NCBI GenBank assembly: GCA_002254845.1
Contig: NKPT01000012.1
Location: forward strand, 1-64,000
Source: Chloracidobacterium sp. CP2_5A
GTDB taxonomy: Bacteria; Acidobacteriota; Blastocatellia; Chloracidobacteriales; Chloracidobacteriaceae
Reading direction: 5' to 3'
DNA: 64,000 nt
In this document: in pieces, positions 26,869 to 35,709 of the stretch
How the letters are laid out: each line of letters starts with the position of its first letter
Numbering within the stretch: the stretch's first letter is position 1
Position numbers and translations under genes: made by a program
The notes under the pieces: model-generated
What the model saw: only the letters and a program-made list of their open reading frames with translations
Told to the model about the DNA's origin: nothing
The model's database searches: none

Positions 26869-28383
26869 ATGGGATTGTTTGACCACATCCAAAGCGCCCG
26901 CGAGCAAGTTTCAAGCATTCAGGACGCTACGACGCTGGCGGCGGCAATCGAGCAGTGCGAGCGAATTCTTCAGACAGACCCCACCCATGGCCCTACGTTG
27001 CGGGAGCTGGGGCGGCTCTATCAAGAGCAGGGGCAAAGTCAAAAAGCCTGCGACGCCTTTTGCCGCGCCGGAGACGCCGCCATGGAGCGGAGCGATTGGG
27101 AGCAGGCGCTGGGCGACTACCGCAAGGCGGAGCGACTGGCGTCCGGCGAGCTGCGCCTGGATTTGTGCCAGAAGCTTTTCAACCTCAGCTATAAGCTGCG
27201 GCGTTACGAGGAAGCCTTTGAGCGCGCCAAACAGATTGTGGACACGCTGGTCGAGCGGGGCAATGTCAAGCGGGCGAAAAACTTCCTCTCGACCCTGCCT
27301 GATCTGGGCGCAAAGGACGCCGAGTATCGGCAACTTTTGGAGTCCATAGCAGGGCTTGCTCCGCGGCAAGCGACGAGCGGCGGCGCGGCTGGAACCTGGC
27401 AGCGCTCATTGGCGCGCGCCCGAAGCGCGGATGAGTATTTTCCGGGGCATACCATCCTGATCGTGGACGATGAGCCGGAACTGCTCAACATTCTTGAAGC
27501 CGCCCTGCGGACGCTCGGCGCGCGCATCGTCACGGCCACGAACGGCTACGCCGCATGCGAGAAGATTAAGAAGCACGCCCCCTCGCTCATCATCAGCGAT
27601 CTCGCCATGCCGGGCATGGACGGGAGCCAGCTTTTCGAGTGGGTCAAATCGCAGCCGGAGCACGCGCGCGCGCCCTTTGTGTGTCTTTCCTCAATTGGCT
27701 CGGAGGCGGAGCGCGTGGCGGCGTTTGAGATAGGCGTTGAGGATTACTGGACAAAGCCGTTTCATCCGACGGAAATCCGCTACCGCGTCAAGCATCTGCT
27801 GCGCCGCTTGTCGCGCCCTGTGGACTTTCAGGGGAAGCTGTCGCAGGTCAACCTGGCTGAAATCGTCCAGATTCTCGAGTCGGGGCGGCGAACCGGACTG
27901 CTCACCATTGAGTCGGGCAGCGAGCAGGCTTACCTCTATTTGCGCGATGGCGCGATTATCAACGCCGAATGCGGCGCGCTGTCCGGCGAGCAGGCCGTCT
28001 TTCACCTGGTGGGCTGGACGAGCGGCGACTTCGCCTTCTGCACCATGCCAATGGCGCGCGAAAGGGTCATCCGGCTGACGCCGCAGCAGTTGCTTATGGA
28101 AGCCTTTCGTCGGTTTGACGAAGTGGAGCGCCTTGTGTCCGGCCTGCTGCCGCATCTGCACGAGGTCTTCGTGTGCCGGCCGGACTTTGTCAAAGCGCCG
28201 GAAGTCGCGGAGCAGCTGGCGCAAGGCGGCGAATTTACCGCCAGTCTGGAAACAATTCGCCAGCTTTTTGACGGCTCGCGAACGCTGGAGAACTGTTGCC
28301 AAGCTCTCCGGCACGACCTGGAGACGCTGCTTCTGGCGCGCGCCCTGATGGACTATGGGCTGCTCGTGCCGCGGGCGGCGTAA
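26869..28383 (+). CDS. TPR - response regulator receiver - DUF4388 protein (paralog 1)
   Basis: The 504-residue protein starts MGLFDHI, matching the start of its downstream paralog; an ATG six bases earlier is possible. Residues 1-165 are TPR-like helices (LRELGRLYQEQGQSQKACDAF, LSYKLRRYEEAFERAKQIVD). A receiver domain follows at about 197-315 with ILIVDDEPE, phospho-acceptor Asp in IISDLAMPGMDG and Lys in TKPF. A DUF4388 (PATAN-type) domain comes next (FQGKLSQVNLAEIVQILESG, AYLYLRDGAIINAECG) and a helical tail. These usually regulate surface motility, pili or development. It has a tandem paralog at 28564. Confidence 0.88.
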   Translation: MGLFDHIQSAREQVSSIQDATTLAAAIEQCERILQTDPTHGPTLRELGRLYQEQGQSQKACDAFCRAGDAAMERSDWEQALGDYRKAERLASGELRLDLCQKLFNLSYKLRRYEEAFERAKQIVDTLVERGNVKRAKNFLSTLPDLGAKDAEYRQLLESIAGLAPRQATSGGAAGTWQRSLARARSADEYFPGHTILIVDDEPELLNILEAALRTLGARIVTATNGYAACEKIKKHAPSLIISDLAMPGMDGSQLFEWVKSQPEHARAPFVCLSSIGSEAERVAAFEIGVEDYWTKPFHPTEIRYRVKHLLRRLSRPVDFQGKLSQVNLAEIVQILESGRRTGLLTIESGSEQAYLYLRDGAIINAECGALSGEQAVFHLVGWTSGDFAFCTMPMARERVIRLTPQQLLMEAFRRFDEVERLVSGLLPHLHEVFVCRPDFVKAPEVAEQLAQGGEFTASLETIRQLFDGSRTLENCCQALRHDLETLLLARALMDYGLLVPRAA

Positions 28384-28414
28384 GCGTGGCGGGGCTTGGC
28401 CGCGCTAGCCTGCT

Positions 28415-28430
28415 TGCCTCAATTGAGGCA
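28415..28430. promoter_or_regulatory. Perfect 16-bp palindrome between the two receiver paralogs
   Basis: TGCCTCAATTGAGGCA is a perfect palindrome 31 bases after the stop of paralog 1 and 134 bases before paralog 2. Its core GCCTCAAYTGAGGC recurs at 57294-57307. It could be a protein-binding operator or a short terminator stem; there is no T-run after it. Confidence 0.5.
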
Positions 28431-28563
28431 TGATGCACGCCTCTATCCGCAAGCAAGCTGATCGCCCAAGGTATTCGCTTTTTGACGAATCCTGTTTTAT
28501 AAGTTCTGACCGCGCCCGACCGTTGCGTCCTCCCTGTCGGTTAGCGGCAACGCAGAGGTTGCC

Positions 28564-30087
28564 ATGGGATTGTTTGATCGGATTCTGAATGCCCGCGCCC
28601 AAGTCGCCAGCCTGCTCGACAACGCCAAGCTCAATAGCGCCATTGAGCGCCAGGAGCGAGAGCTGGACAACGAGCCGCGCAACTTGGCAGCGCTTCAAGA
28701 GCTGAGCTTGCTTTATCAAGAGCGCGGCGAGCCGCAGAGAGCCTGCGAGATGATGATGCGCGCGGCCGAGGTCTATCTTGACCGCCAGGACCTTGAGCAG
28801 TCGATGCTCTACTACCGAAAGGCCGAGCGCATCGCTTCGGGTGAAACGCGGCTTGACATTTGGCGCAAGCTGTTTGACGCCAACCGCCGGATGCGCCGCT
28901 ACGAGGAGGCGTTTGGGCGCGCGAAGCAGATTGTCGAGTCGCTGATGGAGCTTGGCGACGCCGCCCGCGCGGTTGACTTTATCAACCTGATGCCGGAGCT
29001 TGGCCAGAAGGACATTCTTTACCGGCGCGAGCTTAAGCTGCTCGCCGGTCTCGAAGCTGACAATTTGAAGACGGCAGGGAATGTTTCGAGCACCTGGCAG
29101 CGCAAGCAAGCGACGGTGCGCGACCCGGACGAGTATTTTCCCGAGCTCGCTGTGCTTATTGTGGACGATGAGCCGGGCATCCTAAGCGTGCTCGAAACCA
29201 GCTTGCGCGGGCTAGGCGCGCAAATCCTTTCGGCCGCCAATGGGCGGGACGCCTGCGAAATCATCAAAAAGCATCACCCGGCGCTCATCATCAGCGACCT
29301 CAACATGCCTGAAATGGACGGCAGCCAGCTTTTTGAGTGGCTCCGCTCGCAGCCGGACCAGGCGCACGTGCCGTTTGTGTGTCTCTCTTCGGCGGATAGC
29401 GAAGCCGAGCGGATGGCCGCTTTCGATATGGGCGTCGAGGATTATTGGTCAAAGCCGTTTCGACCGATGGAGATTCGTCACCGCGTCAAGCGTTTGCTCA
29501 AGCGGATTCGCCCGCCGGTGGATTTACAGGGCAAGCTAGCGCAAGTGAGCTTGGCTGAAGTCGTGCAGATACTTGAAACCGGCCGGCGCACGGGCCTGCT
29601 CCTGCTGACTCATCAGCAGGAGGAAGCCAAGCTGTATTTTCGCGACGGCTTTATTGTGGATGCCGAATACGGCGCCGCCAGCGCCGAGCGGGCCTTCTTT
29701 CGCCTCGTCGGCTGGACCAGCGGAAGCTTCACCTTCCGTTCAATCGCCGTCAACCGCGAGCCGGTCATCAAGCTCAATCCGCAGCAGTTGCTTATGGAAG
29801 CCTTCCGGCGCTTTGACGAGGTCGAGCACGTCATCGCCGAGCTGCCAGACCGCGACCAGACCTTCATTTGCGGCGACGGCTTTGATCGCGCGCCCGAAGT
29901 CGCCGACCAGATCGCTCAGGAAGGCGAGTTCGCCGCCAACATTGAGCGCATTCGCCAGCTTTTTGACGGCTCGCGCTCGCTCGAGCAGTGCTGCCACGAG
30001 TTGCGCGACGACCTTGAGACGCTCTTGCTCGTCCAGGAACTCATCGCGCAAAAGCTGCTTGTCCCGGGGCAAGTCATCGAGCTGTAG
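28564..30087 (+). CDS. TPR - response regulator receiver - DUF4388 protein (paralog 2)
   Basis: The 507-residue product has the same layout as the upstream paralog and is clearly homologous along its length. TPR-like helices (1-165) carry LQELSLLYQERGEPQRACEM and RRYEEAFGRAKQIVESL. The receiver has VLIVDDEPG, Asp in IISDLNMPEMDG, and SKPF. The DUF4388 domain has LQGKLAQVSLAEVVQILETG and KLYFRDGFIVDAEYG. AGAGG lies before the ATG. The two proteins differ most in the linker and DUF4388 surface, so they may answer different kinases. No histidine kinase is adjacent. Confidence 0.9.
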   Translation: MGLFDRILNARAQVASLLDNAKLNSAIERQERELDNEPRNLAALQELSLLYQERGEPQRACEMMMRAAEVYLDRQDLEQSMLYYRKAERIASGETRLDIWRKLFDANRRMRRYEEAFGRAKQIVESLMELGDAARAVDFINLMPELGQKDILYRRELKLLAGLEADNLKTAGNVSSTWQRKQATVRDPDEYFPELAVLIVDDEPGILSVLETSLRGLGAQILSAANGRDACEIIKKHHPALIISDLNMPEMDGSQLFEWLRSQPDQAHVPFVCLSSADSEAERMAAFDMGVEDYWSKPFRPMEIRHRVKRLLKRIRPPVDLQGKLAQVSLAEVVQILETGRRTGLLLLTHQQEEAKLYFRDGFIVDAEYGAASAERAFFRLVGWTSGSFTFRSIAVNREPVIKLNPQQLLMEAFRRFDEVEHVIAELPDRDQTFICGDGFDRAPEVADQIAQEGEFAANIERIRQLFDGSRSLEQCCHELRDDLETLLLVQELIAQKLLVPGQVIEL

Positions 30088-30098
30088 CGCCGAGGCGA

Positions 30099-30782
30099 CT
30101 AGCCCAGCTTCTTGAGCAGCGCGCGCGCTTCGCGCTTGTAACCCTCATCCTCGCGCTCGTGATGCTTTGAAAGCGGCGCGTCCAGAATCCACTGGATGTG
30201 ATGCCGAGCCTTTTTCCCCTCGCCCATTGAGAGGTAGCACTCCGCGATGTAAATGTGGTTGAGGTAAAACTTCGGTCCAAACTCCAGCGCCGCTTCGAAG
30301 CATTCAACGGCCTTGCGCTTATCGCCAATCGAGACTGGCCAGCCAGGCACCTTGTCGTAGATGCGCCCCAGGACGCGCCACGGTCCGCCGTAAAAGTACG
30401 ACTCGTCAATCTCGATGACGCGCTCGGCGCATTGCTTGATGGGCTTGATCAGCGAGAGGCTTTTCAAGATGCCCTTTTCATTGCCATACATCCCATAGTT
30501 GACGGCCAGCCAGAAGTTGCCTTCAAGGGAATACTCGTTGATGGTCGTCGCTTCCTTGCCGTATTCGACGCCTTGCTCGAACAGGGATAGCTTATCCTTG
30601 GGCGCGGCTTCTTCGCCACGCCAGTAATGAACTTCGGCAAGCAGCCCGTAGGCCCAGTCGCACTGCCGATCTTTTTCTAGCAAGGCCGCCAGGGCGTCCT
30701 CGGCTTGGTCAAGATTCTCATCAGCCAGTTCGCGTTCATTGATGAGCTTGCGGACTTTGGTAAAGACGGCTTTGTGCTTCAT
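30099..30782 (-). CDS. TPR protein of the TRAP-transporter TatT component family
   Basis: From the ATG at 30782 (GGAG five bases upstream) the product has 227 residues. It is rich in TPR-like helices and contains AYGLLAEVHYWRGE, EGNFWLAVNYGMYG and YGGPWRVLGRIYDKVPGWP, the features of TatT (Tp0956-like) proteins. No signal peptide or lipobox is evident, unlike some family members, and no TRAP permease is nearby. A cytoplasmic TPR scaffold is therefore equally plausible. It converges on the receiver paralog (11 bases) and is divergent from the oxidoreductase gene. Confidence 0.7.
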   Translation of the reverse strand: MKHKAVFTKVRKLINERELADENLDQAEDALAALLEKDRQCDWAYGLLAEVHYWRGEEAAPKDKLSLFEQGVEYGKEATTINEYSLEGNFWLAVNYGMYGNEKGILKSLSLIKPIKQCAERVIEIDESYFYGGPWRVLGRIYDKVPGWPVSIGDKRKAVECFEAALEFGPKFYLNHIYIAECYLSMGEGKKARHHIQWILDAPLSKHHEREDEGYKREARALLKKLG

Positions 30783-30823
30783 GGCGTCTCCGAGGCTGTA
30801 CAAGATAACTGGTTTTTTGAGAG

Positions 30824-30838
30824 TATAGAAAAACTATA
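30824..30838. promoter_or_regulatory. Inverted repeat in a divergent promoter region
   Basis: TATAG-AAAAA-CTATA (a perfect 5-bp inverted repeat) lies in an AT-rich patch between the TatT-like gene on the minus strand and the molybdopterin oxidoreductase on the plus strand. Each arm resembles a -10 box, so it may serve promoters in both directions. No good -35 was found. Confidence 0.4.
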
Positions 30839-30910
30839 GCAAAGGCGCGTCATCTTGAGTGCAGGCTTTGTCTTGAGAGCCACGCTAGCGTTGCAGGTCA
30901 GGGTTTTTCC

Positions 30911-33049
30911 ATGGCGACTCTCAAAGTGATTCACGCCGCCTGTCCGCACGATTGCCCAGACACGTGCGCCATTGCCGTAACGGTCGAGGGCGACGGCCCC
31001 GACCGGCGCGCCGTCAAGGTCGAAGGCGACGCCAGCCATGCCGACACGGCAGGTTTTTTGTGCGCGAAGGTTTCAAAGTATCTCGAGCGGGTATACGACC
31101 CGCGTCGCATCCAATATCCGCTGCGGCGCGTTGGGCGCAAAGGCGAGGGCCGCTTCGCGCGGATCGCCTGGGACGAAGCGGTCGCCGAAATCGCCGACCG
31201 CTGGAAGTCGCTCATTGCCGAATATGGCCCGCAGTGCGTTTTGCCTTACAGCTACGCCGGGACGATGGGCTTAGTGCAGGGACAAGGCATGGATCGGCGC
31301 TTTTTCCACCGGATGGGGGCGTCTTTGCTGGCCCGGACGATCTGCGCCACGGCGGGCGGGGCGGGCTACAAGGCGACGATTGGGGCGAGCATTGGCATCG
31401 AAGCCCGTCACTTTGCCGAAGCCAAGCTCATCCTGATTTGGGGCAGTAATCCCGTCACCTCGAACGTGCACCTGTGGCGCTACATCTTGGAAGCCAAAAA
31501 GCGCGGCGCGCGGGTTATCACGATTGATCCGTACCGGACTCGGACGGCGATGGCTTCGGACGAGCATCTAGCGGTGATACCCGGCACGGACGCCGCGCTC
31601 GCGCTTGCCCTGATGCGCGTCATTGTTGATGAGCATCTGTATGACGCGGGTTATGTCGCTCAGTACACGCTTGGCTTTGACCTGCTCCGGGAGCGCCTGG
31701 AGAGTTACGCGCCGGCCGCGGTCGCGCCGATAGTCGGACTCGACGCGGAAGCGATCGTTCGCCTCGCGCGCGAATACGCCCGGACGCAGCCAGCCGCTAT
31801 TCGCGTCAACTACGGCTTGCAGCGGCATGCCGGCGGCGGCATGGCCGTGCGGGCGATTGCTTGCTTGCCCGCGCTGGTCGGCGCGTGGCGACATCCGGCG
31901 GGCGGCATTTTACTTTCGACCTCGGGGACCTTTCCGCTCAACTACGCCGCGCTGGAGCGACCCGACTGGATTCCGCCTGGCGCGCGCGTCATCAACATGA
32001 CGCGCCTTGGCGAGGCGTTGACCAACCGGGATGAAGCCGGTCGTCCCGCCGGCGTTGACCCGCCGGTGAAGGCGCTCTACGTCTATAATTCGAATCCAGC
32101 GGCGATTGCGCCCGACCAGAATCAGGTTCTTGAAGGCTTGCGGCGCGAGGATTTGTTCACGGTGGTTCACGAGCAGTTTCTCACCGACACGACGGATTAC
32201 GCCGACATTGTGTTGCCTGCGACGACCCAGCTTGAGCATATGGACATCGTGAAGCCCTACGGGCATCTTTCGCTGATGTTCAACGAGCCGGCAATCGCGC
32301 CGCTGGGGGAGGCGAAATCCAACTCGGATGTGTTCCGTCTGCTAGCGCGGGCGATGGGCTATGACGATCCTGAGCTGCAGGAAAGCGACGAGCAGTTGAT
32401 TCGCGCCGCGCTGGATGCGCGTCATCCGTGGATGGCGGGCGTGACGTTCGAGCGATTGCGCGCGGAAGGCTACGTTCGGCTCAACGCGCCGACGCCCTTC
32501 GCGCCGTTCGCCGAGGGCGGATTCTTCACGCCTTCCGGCAAGTGCGAGTTTTATTCGGAGAGCTTGGCGCGGCAGGGGATGGATCCGCTCCCGACCTACA
32601 TCCCGCCGCGCGAGAGCGCGCTGAGCAATCCGGCCTTGGCGGCGCGTTACCCGCTGGCTTTGATTTCGCCGCCCGCGCACAACTTTCTCAACTCAACCTT
32701 CGTCAATCAGGACTCGCTGCGCCGCGTTGAAAAGGAACCCGTCGTGGAGCTGCACCCCGCGGACGCCGCGTCGCGCGGCATCGTCGACGGGCAAATGACG
32801 CGGGTGTTCAACGATCGGGGGGCGTTTTGCGTCCGGGCGAGGCTTTCCGAGCGGATTCGTCCTGGCGTCGCTTACGCGCCGGGCATTTGGTGGGCGAAGT
32901 TCAGTCCCGATGGGCGGAATGTCAATGCCGTCACCGGGCAGGGGCTGACCGACTTGGGCGAGGGCGCGACGTTTTACGACGTTTTGGTGGAAGTCGAGCC
33001 GCTTGGGACGGACGCGCGCGGCGCCCGGCGGGCAAGCGAAACGCCGTGA
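30911..33049 (+). CDS. Molybdopterin oxidoreductase (DMSO reductase family), single-subunit
   Basis: The 712-residue protein has an N-terminal 4Fe-4S motif (CPHDCPDTC with a fourth Cys in FLCAKV), then molybdopterin domain features: LPYSYAGTMGLVQGQG, IWGSNPVTSNVHLWRYI, IPGTDAALALALM, NYGLQRHAGGG, YVYNSNPAAIAPDQN, DTTDYADIVLPATTQLEH. The C-terminal dinucleotide-binding domain shows PPAHNFLNSTFVNQ and GVAYAPGIWW. No twin-arginine signal is visible, so it should be cytoplasmic. The Mo ligand may be the Cys in ARTICATAGG, by position only. No ferredoxin or membrane subunit is adjacent. The substrate is unknown. Confidence 0.87.
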   Translation: MATLKVIHAACPHDCPDTCAIAVTVEGDGPDRRAVKVEGDASHADTAGFLCAKVSKYLERVYDPRRIQYPLRRVGRKGEGRFARIAWDEAVAEIADRWKSLIAEYGPQCVLPYSYAGTMGLVQGQGMDRRFFHRMGASLLARTICATAGGAGYKATIGASIGIEARHFAEAKLILIWGSNPVTSNVHLWRYILEAKKRGARVITIDPYRTRTAMASDEHLAVIPGTDAALALALMRVIVDEHLYDAGYVAQYTLGFDLLRERLESYAPAAVAPIVGLDAEAIVRLAREYARTQPAAIRVNYGLQRHAGGGMAVRAIACLPALVGAWRHPAGGILLSTSGTFPLNYAALERPDWIPPGARVINMTRLGEALTNRDEAGRPAGVDPPVKALYVYNSNPAAIAPDQNQVLEGLRREDLFTVVHEQFLTDTTDYADIVLPATTQLEHMDIVKPYGHLSLMFNEPAIAPLGEAKSNSDVFRLLARAMGYDDPELQESDEQLIRAALDARHPWMAGVTFERLRAEGYVRLNAPTPFAPFAEGGFFTPSGKCEFYSESLARQGMDPLPTYIPPRESALSNPALAARYPLALISPPAHNFLNSTFVNQDSLRRVEKEPVVELHPADAASRGIVDGQMTRVFNDRGAFCVRARLSERIRPGVAYAPGIWWAKFSPDGRNVNAVTGQGLTDLGEGATFYDVLVEVEPLGTDARGARRASETP

Positions 33050-33086
33050 AAACCGCGCGGGCCAGGGCGACATCCCCCGGCCCGGC

Positions 33087-35012
33087 TCATTGGGAGGAGG
33101 ATGGCAGGCCGATGCCAGCGCCGATGTTCCAGAGCTTCACCAGGGCGTCGCCGCCGCCCGACGCCAGCCGGAGACTGTCCGGCGCGAAGGCCAGCGCCTG
33201 CGCCGTCCCATCATGCGCCTCGACCGTAGCGACATTCGCGAAGTCATCGGTTGTCCACAGCTTGATGAGGCCGTTCCAATCGGACGAAGCGAGCCATCCG
33301 CCGTTAGGCGAGACGGCGACCGCCCGAATGGCTTCCGCGTGGGCTTCGATGACTTGCGCGGGGTCGGCGGCGCCGGAGCGCCACAGGCACAGCCGCCCGT
33401 CCCGCCCGCCGGAAATGAGGTCGCCGGTTGGGCAATACGCCAGCGAAGTCGGGGCATGGCCCGGCAGACGCAGTAGCGACTGCTCGGTTTTTGAAATGAG
33501 ATCCCACAGGTGGATGGCATCGTCGGCGCCGCCAGAAGCCAGCGTGTGGCCGTCCGGCGAGAGAGCCAACGCGTCAATCGTTTTGACGTGGCCCAGAAAT
33601 GACGCGATCTGACGGTGGCGCAGCGCGTCCCAGATTTTCACCTCGGTGTCGCAGGCGGTGACGAGCCAGCGCCCGTCGGAGGCGAACAGGAGCGCCCGCG
33701 CGGCTGCGCGATGTCCCAGCGAGGCGATCTCGACGCCGTCGCGAAGCGACCAGATGCGCGCCGTGCCGTCCGCGCCGCCGCTGGCCAGGCGCAGTCCGTC
33801 CGGCGCAATCGCCACGGCTTGCACGGAGTATTCGTGACCGGCGAGGACGGCGACTTCGCGGCGGGATTTTAGGTCCCACACCCGGACGGTGCCATCCCCG
33901 CTGGCCGAGGCCAGCCAGTCGCCGTTGCCGTGATAGGCCAGACTTTTGATCACGTGCTCGTGACCGCTCAGCGTTGCTTCGAGCGACAGTCGCGCCATCT
34001 TGAGTTGGGACGTGTCGAGCGTCGGAAAGCTGGCTGAAATCTTGGTCAGGCTCAGGGCCGCCGCTGTCGCTTCGGCCTCGTGGAGCGCGCGCTCAAGCTC
34101 CGCGTAAAGGTCAAGCGCCGTCGCCTGCCGCCGCTCCCGCGCCTTGGAAAGGGCTTTGAGCACGACGCGCTCGATTTCCTCCGGGATGTCCGGGCGCAGT
34201 CGGCGCAGCAGCGGCGGCGGATCAACCGCGTGCTGAATGATGACGGCGGAAGGCGTCGGCGCGTCGAAGGGCACGTGTCCGACCAGCAGCTCATAGATGG
34301 TGATGCCGAGCGAATAAATGTCGGAGGCGCGGTCGAGCTCTTCGCCACGGCATTGCTCCGGCGACATGTAGTGCGGCGTGCCCATGACCAGCCCCGGCTC
34401 GGTCAGATTGGAAACCGCGCTCCCGGGTCGCTCCTTGAGCTTGGCAATCCCGAAGTCCACGACCTTGATGACTTCCTCGCCGGATTCATTCGCGCCCAGC
34501 AGGATGATGTTATCGGGCTTGAGGTCGCGGTGAACCACGCCCGCCTCATGCGCCGCGTGAATGGCCTGACACGCCGGGCGCATGATGGCGAGAACCCGCT
34601 GTGGCGACAGGGTCGTGGAGCGTTCAAGCTCCTCGCGCAGCGAATGCCCGGCGAGCAGTTCCATGGCGAGGTAGGCTTGTCCGGTCGGCAGGATGCCGAA
34701 ATCATACACGCTAATGACGTTCGGGTGGTTGAGTCGCGCCGCCGCGCGCGCTTCCTGGCGAAATCGCTCCAGCGTTTCAGTGTTGGACACGAAGTCCGGC
34801 AGCACGATTTTCAGCGCGATCAGGCGGTCAAGCTCCAGATGCGTCGCCCGATAGACCGACCCCATGCCGCCCTGGCCGATGAGGGCGTCCAGGCGGTACT
34901 TGCCGCTGATGATGCGCGGTCCCGGAAAAGCCTCGACCAGATACAGTCCGTCCCTCGCGCAGCGCAGCTCCGTGTCGTCGTAGCACTGCTTGCAGATCGG
35001 GCAGTATCGCAT
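33087..35012 (-). CDS. Serine/threonine protein kinase with C-terminal WD40 propeller
   Basis: From the ATG at 35012 the 641-residue product begins with a short zinc-finger-like motif (CPICKQC, then Cys18). An active-looking Hanks-type kinase follows: GQGGMGSVYRA, Lys68, VHRDLKPDN (H161-D163), DFGIAKL, GTPHYMSPEQ and DIYSLGITIYELL. Residues ~348-637 hold seven WD40 repeats, each ending in a variant of VRVWDL, IWSL, KIWDA, HLWDL, CLWRS, KLWTT or KLWNI, enough for one closed propeller. There is no membrane segment. It should phosphorylate proteins bound to the propeller. A TTG 12 bases upstream is a less likely start. Confidence 0.92.
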   Translation of the reverse strand: MRYCPICKQCYDDTELRCARDGLYLVEAFPGPRIISGKYRLDALIGQGGMGSVYRATHLELDRLIALKIVLPDFVSNTETLERFRQEARAAARLNHPNVISVYDFGILPTGQAYLAMELLAGHSLREELERSTTLSPQRVLAIMRPACQAIHAAHEAGVVHRDLKPDNIILLGANESGEEVIKVVDFGIAKLKERPGSAVSNLTEPGLVMGTPHYMSPEQCRGEELDRASDIYSLGITIYELLVGHVPFDAPTPSAVIIQHAVDPPPLLRRLRPDIPEEIERVVLKALSKARERRQATALDLYAELERALHEAEATAAALSLTKISASFPTLDTSQLKMARLSLEATLSGHEHVIKSLAYHGNGDWLASASGDGTVRVWDLKSRREVAVLAGHEYSVQAVAIAPDGLRLASGGADGTARIWSLRDGVEIASLGHRAAARALLFASDGRWLVTACDTEVKIWDALRHRQIASFLGHVKTIDALALSPDGHTLASGGADDAIHLWDLISKTEQSLLRLPGHAPTSLAYCPTGDLISGGRDGRLCLWRSGAADPAQVIEAHAEAIRAVAVSPNGGWLASSDWNGLIKLWTTDDFANVATVEAHDGTAQALAFAPDSLRLASGGGDALVKLWNIGAGIGLPSSSQ

Positions 35013-35147
35013 GGCGTTATCCAAGCCTGAGGTGTGGCAGCGAGCGGAGCATAGGCAGCCGCCCAGCGCGTGTCCAGCGCGAGTGATTGCGAGGATATTG
35101 GGTCATTGGCCGCGGCAGTTCAACCACATTCTTGACGCGCGGCGCGC

Positions 35148-35411
35148 TCAATCCGGGGGCAGCGTGTCGTCGTCATCCGCGCGCGCCGTCCCGCTCTGGG
35201 CCGCGGCTTCCGGGAACGTTTCTTCCTGCGCCGACAGCTCGATTTGAATGAGGCGCAGCTTGACCGCCGCCACGTTGAGCGCGTCACAGGCGACTTCAAA
35301 AGCTTCCAAGTCGCCAACGCCGTCCAGCAGGTCGCGCAAACGCCGCTCCGCCTCGCATAGGAGCGCTTGCGCCTCGGCCATCAGTTGTCGGCGCTCCGGG
35401 CTAAGATTCAT
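35148..35411 (-). CDS. Small helical protein of unknown function
   Basis: The 87-residue product from the ATG at 35411 is predicted mainly helical (ERRQLMAEAQALLCEAERRL, VACDALNVAAVKLRLIQIEL) with an acidic tail (ADDDDTLPPD). It overlaps the end of the S4-domain gene by 11 bases, so the pair is probably co-translated. No family is recognised. Confidence 0.6.
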   Translation of the reverse strand: MNLSPERRQLMAEAQALLCEAERRLRDLLDGVGDLEAFEVACDALNVAAVKLRLIQIELSAQEETFPEAAAQSGTARADDDDTLPPD

Positions 35412-35667
35412 GCTCAAGCGGCTCTTCGGAAATGCGCTCGTAAAGCGTCGCCGGCGACTTGACCGACTTTGTTTCCGGCACGCTCGTCACCCGGACGACC
35501 ATTTTTCGATGACGCAAGCGCAACGTCAGACAGTCGCCCGGCTTGACTGGGCGCGCGGCTTTGGCCGGCAGGTCGTTGATCAACACTGCCCCGGCGTCGC
35601 ACAGGCTCTGCGCCACGGTTCGGCGCGGCGTCAGGCGGCTGACCTTGAGGAAGAGGTCTAGGCGCAT
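35401..35667 (-). CDS. S4 domain RNA-binding protein, RqcP/Hsp15-like
   Basis: The 88-residue protein is almost all S4 domain: MRLDLFLKVSRLTPRRTVAQ, then DAGAVLINDLPAKAARPVKPGD and LTLRLRHRKMVVRV. Such small S4 proteins (RqcP, Hsp15/HslR) bind 50S subunits carrying stalled nascent chains. Length fits. Which of the two it resembles more cannot be decided by eye. It is followed by an overlapping small helical protein gene. Confidence 0.85.
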   Translation of the reverse strand: MRLDLFLKVSRLTPRRTVAQSLCDAGAVLINDLPAKAARPVKPGDCLTLRLRHRKMVVRVTSVPETKSVKSPATLYERISEEPLEHES

Positions 35668-35709
35668 CGAAGCTCCGCTCCTCGCCCGCGGCTGGCGGCG
35701 CGGCCAGCC

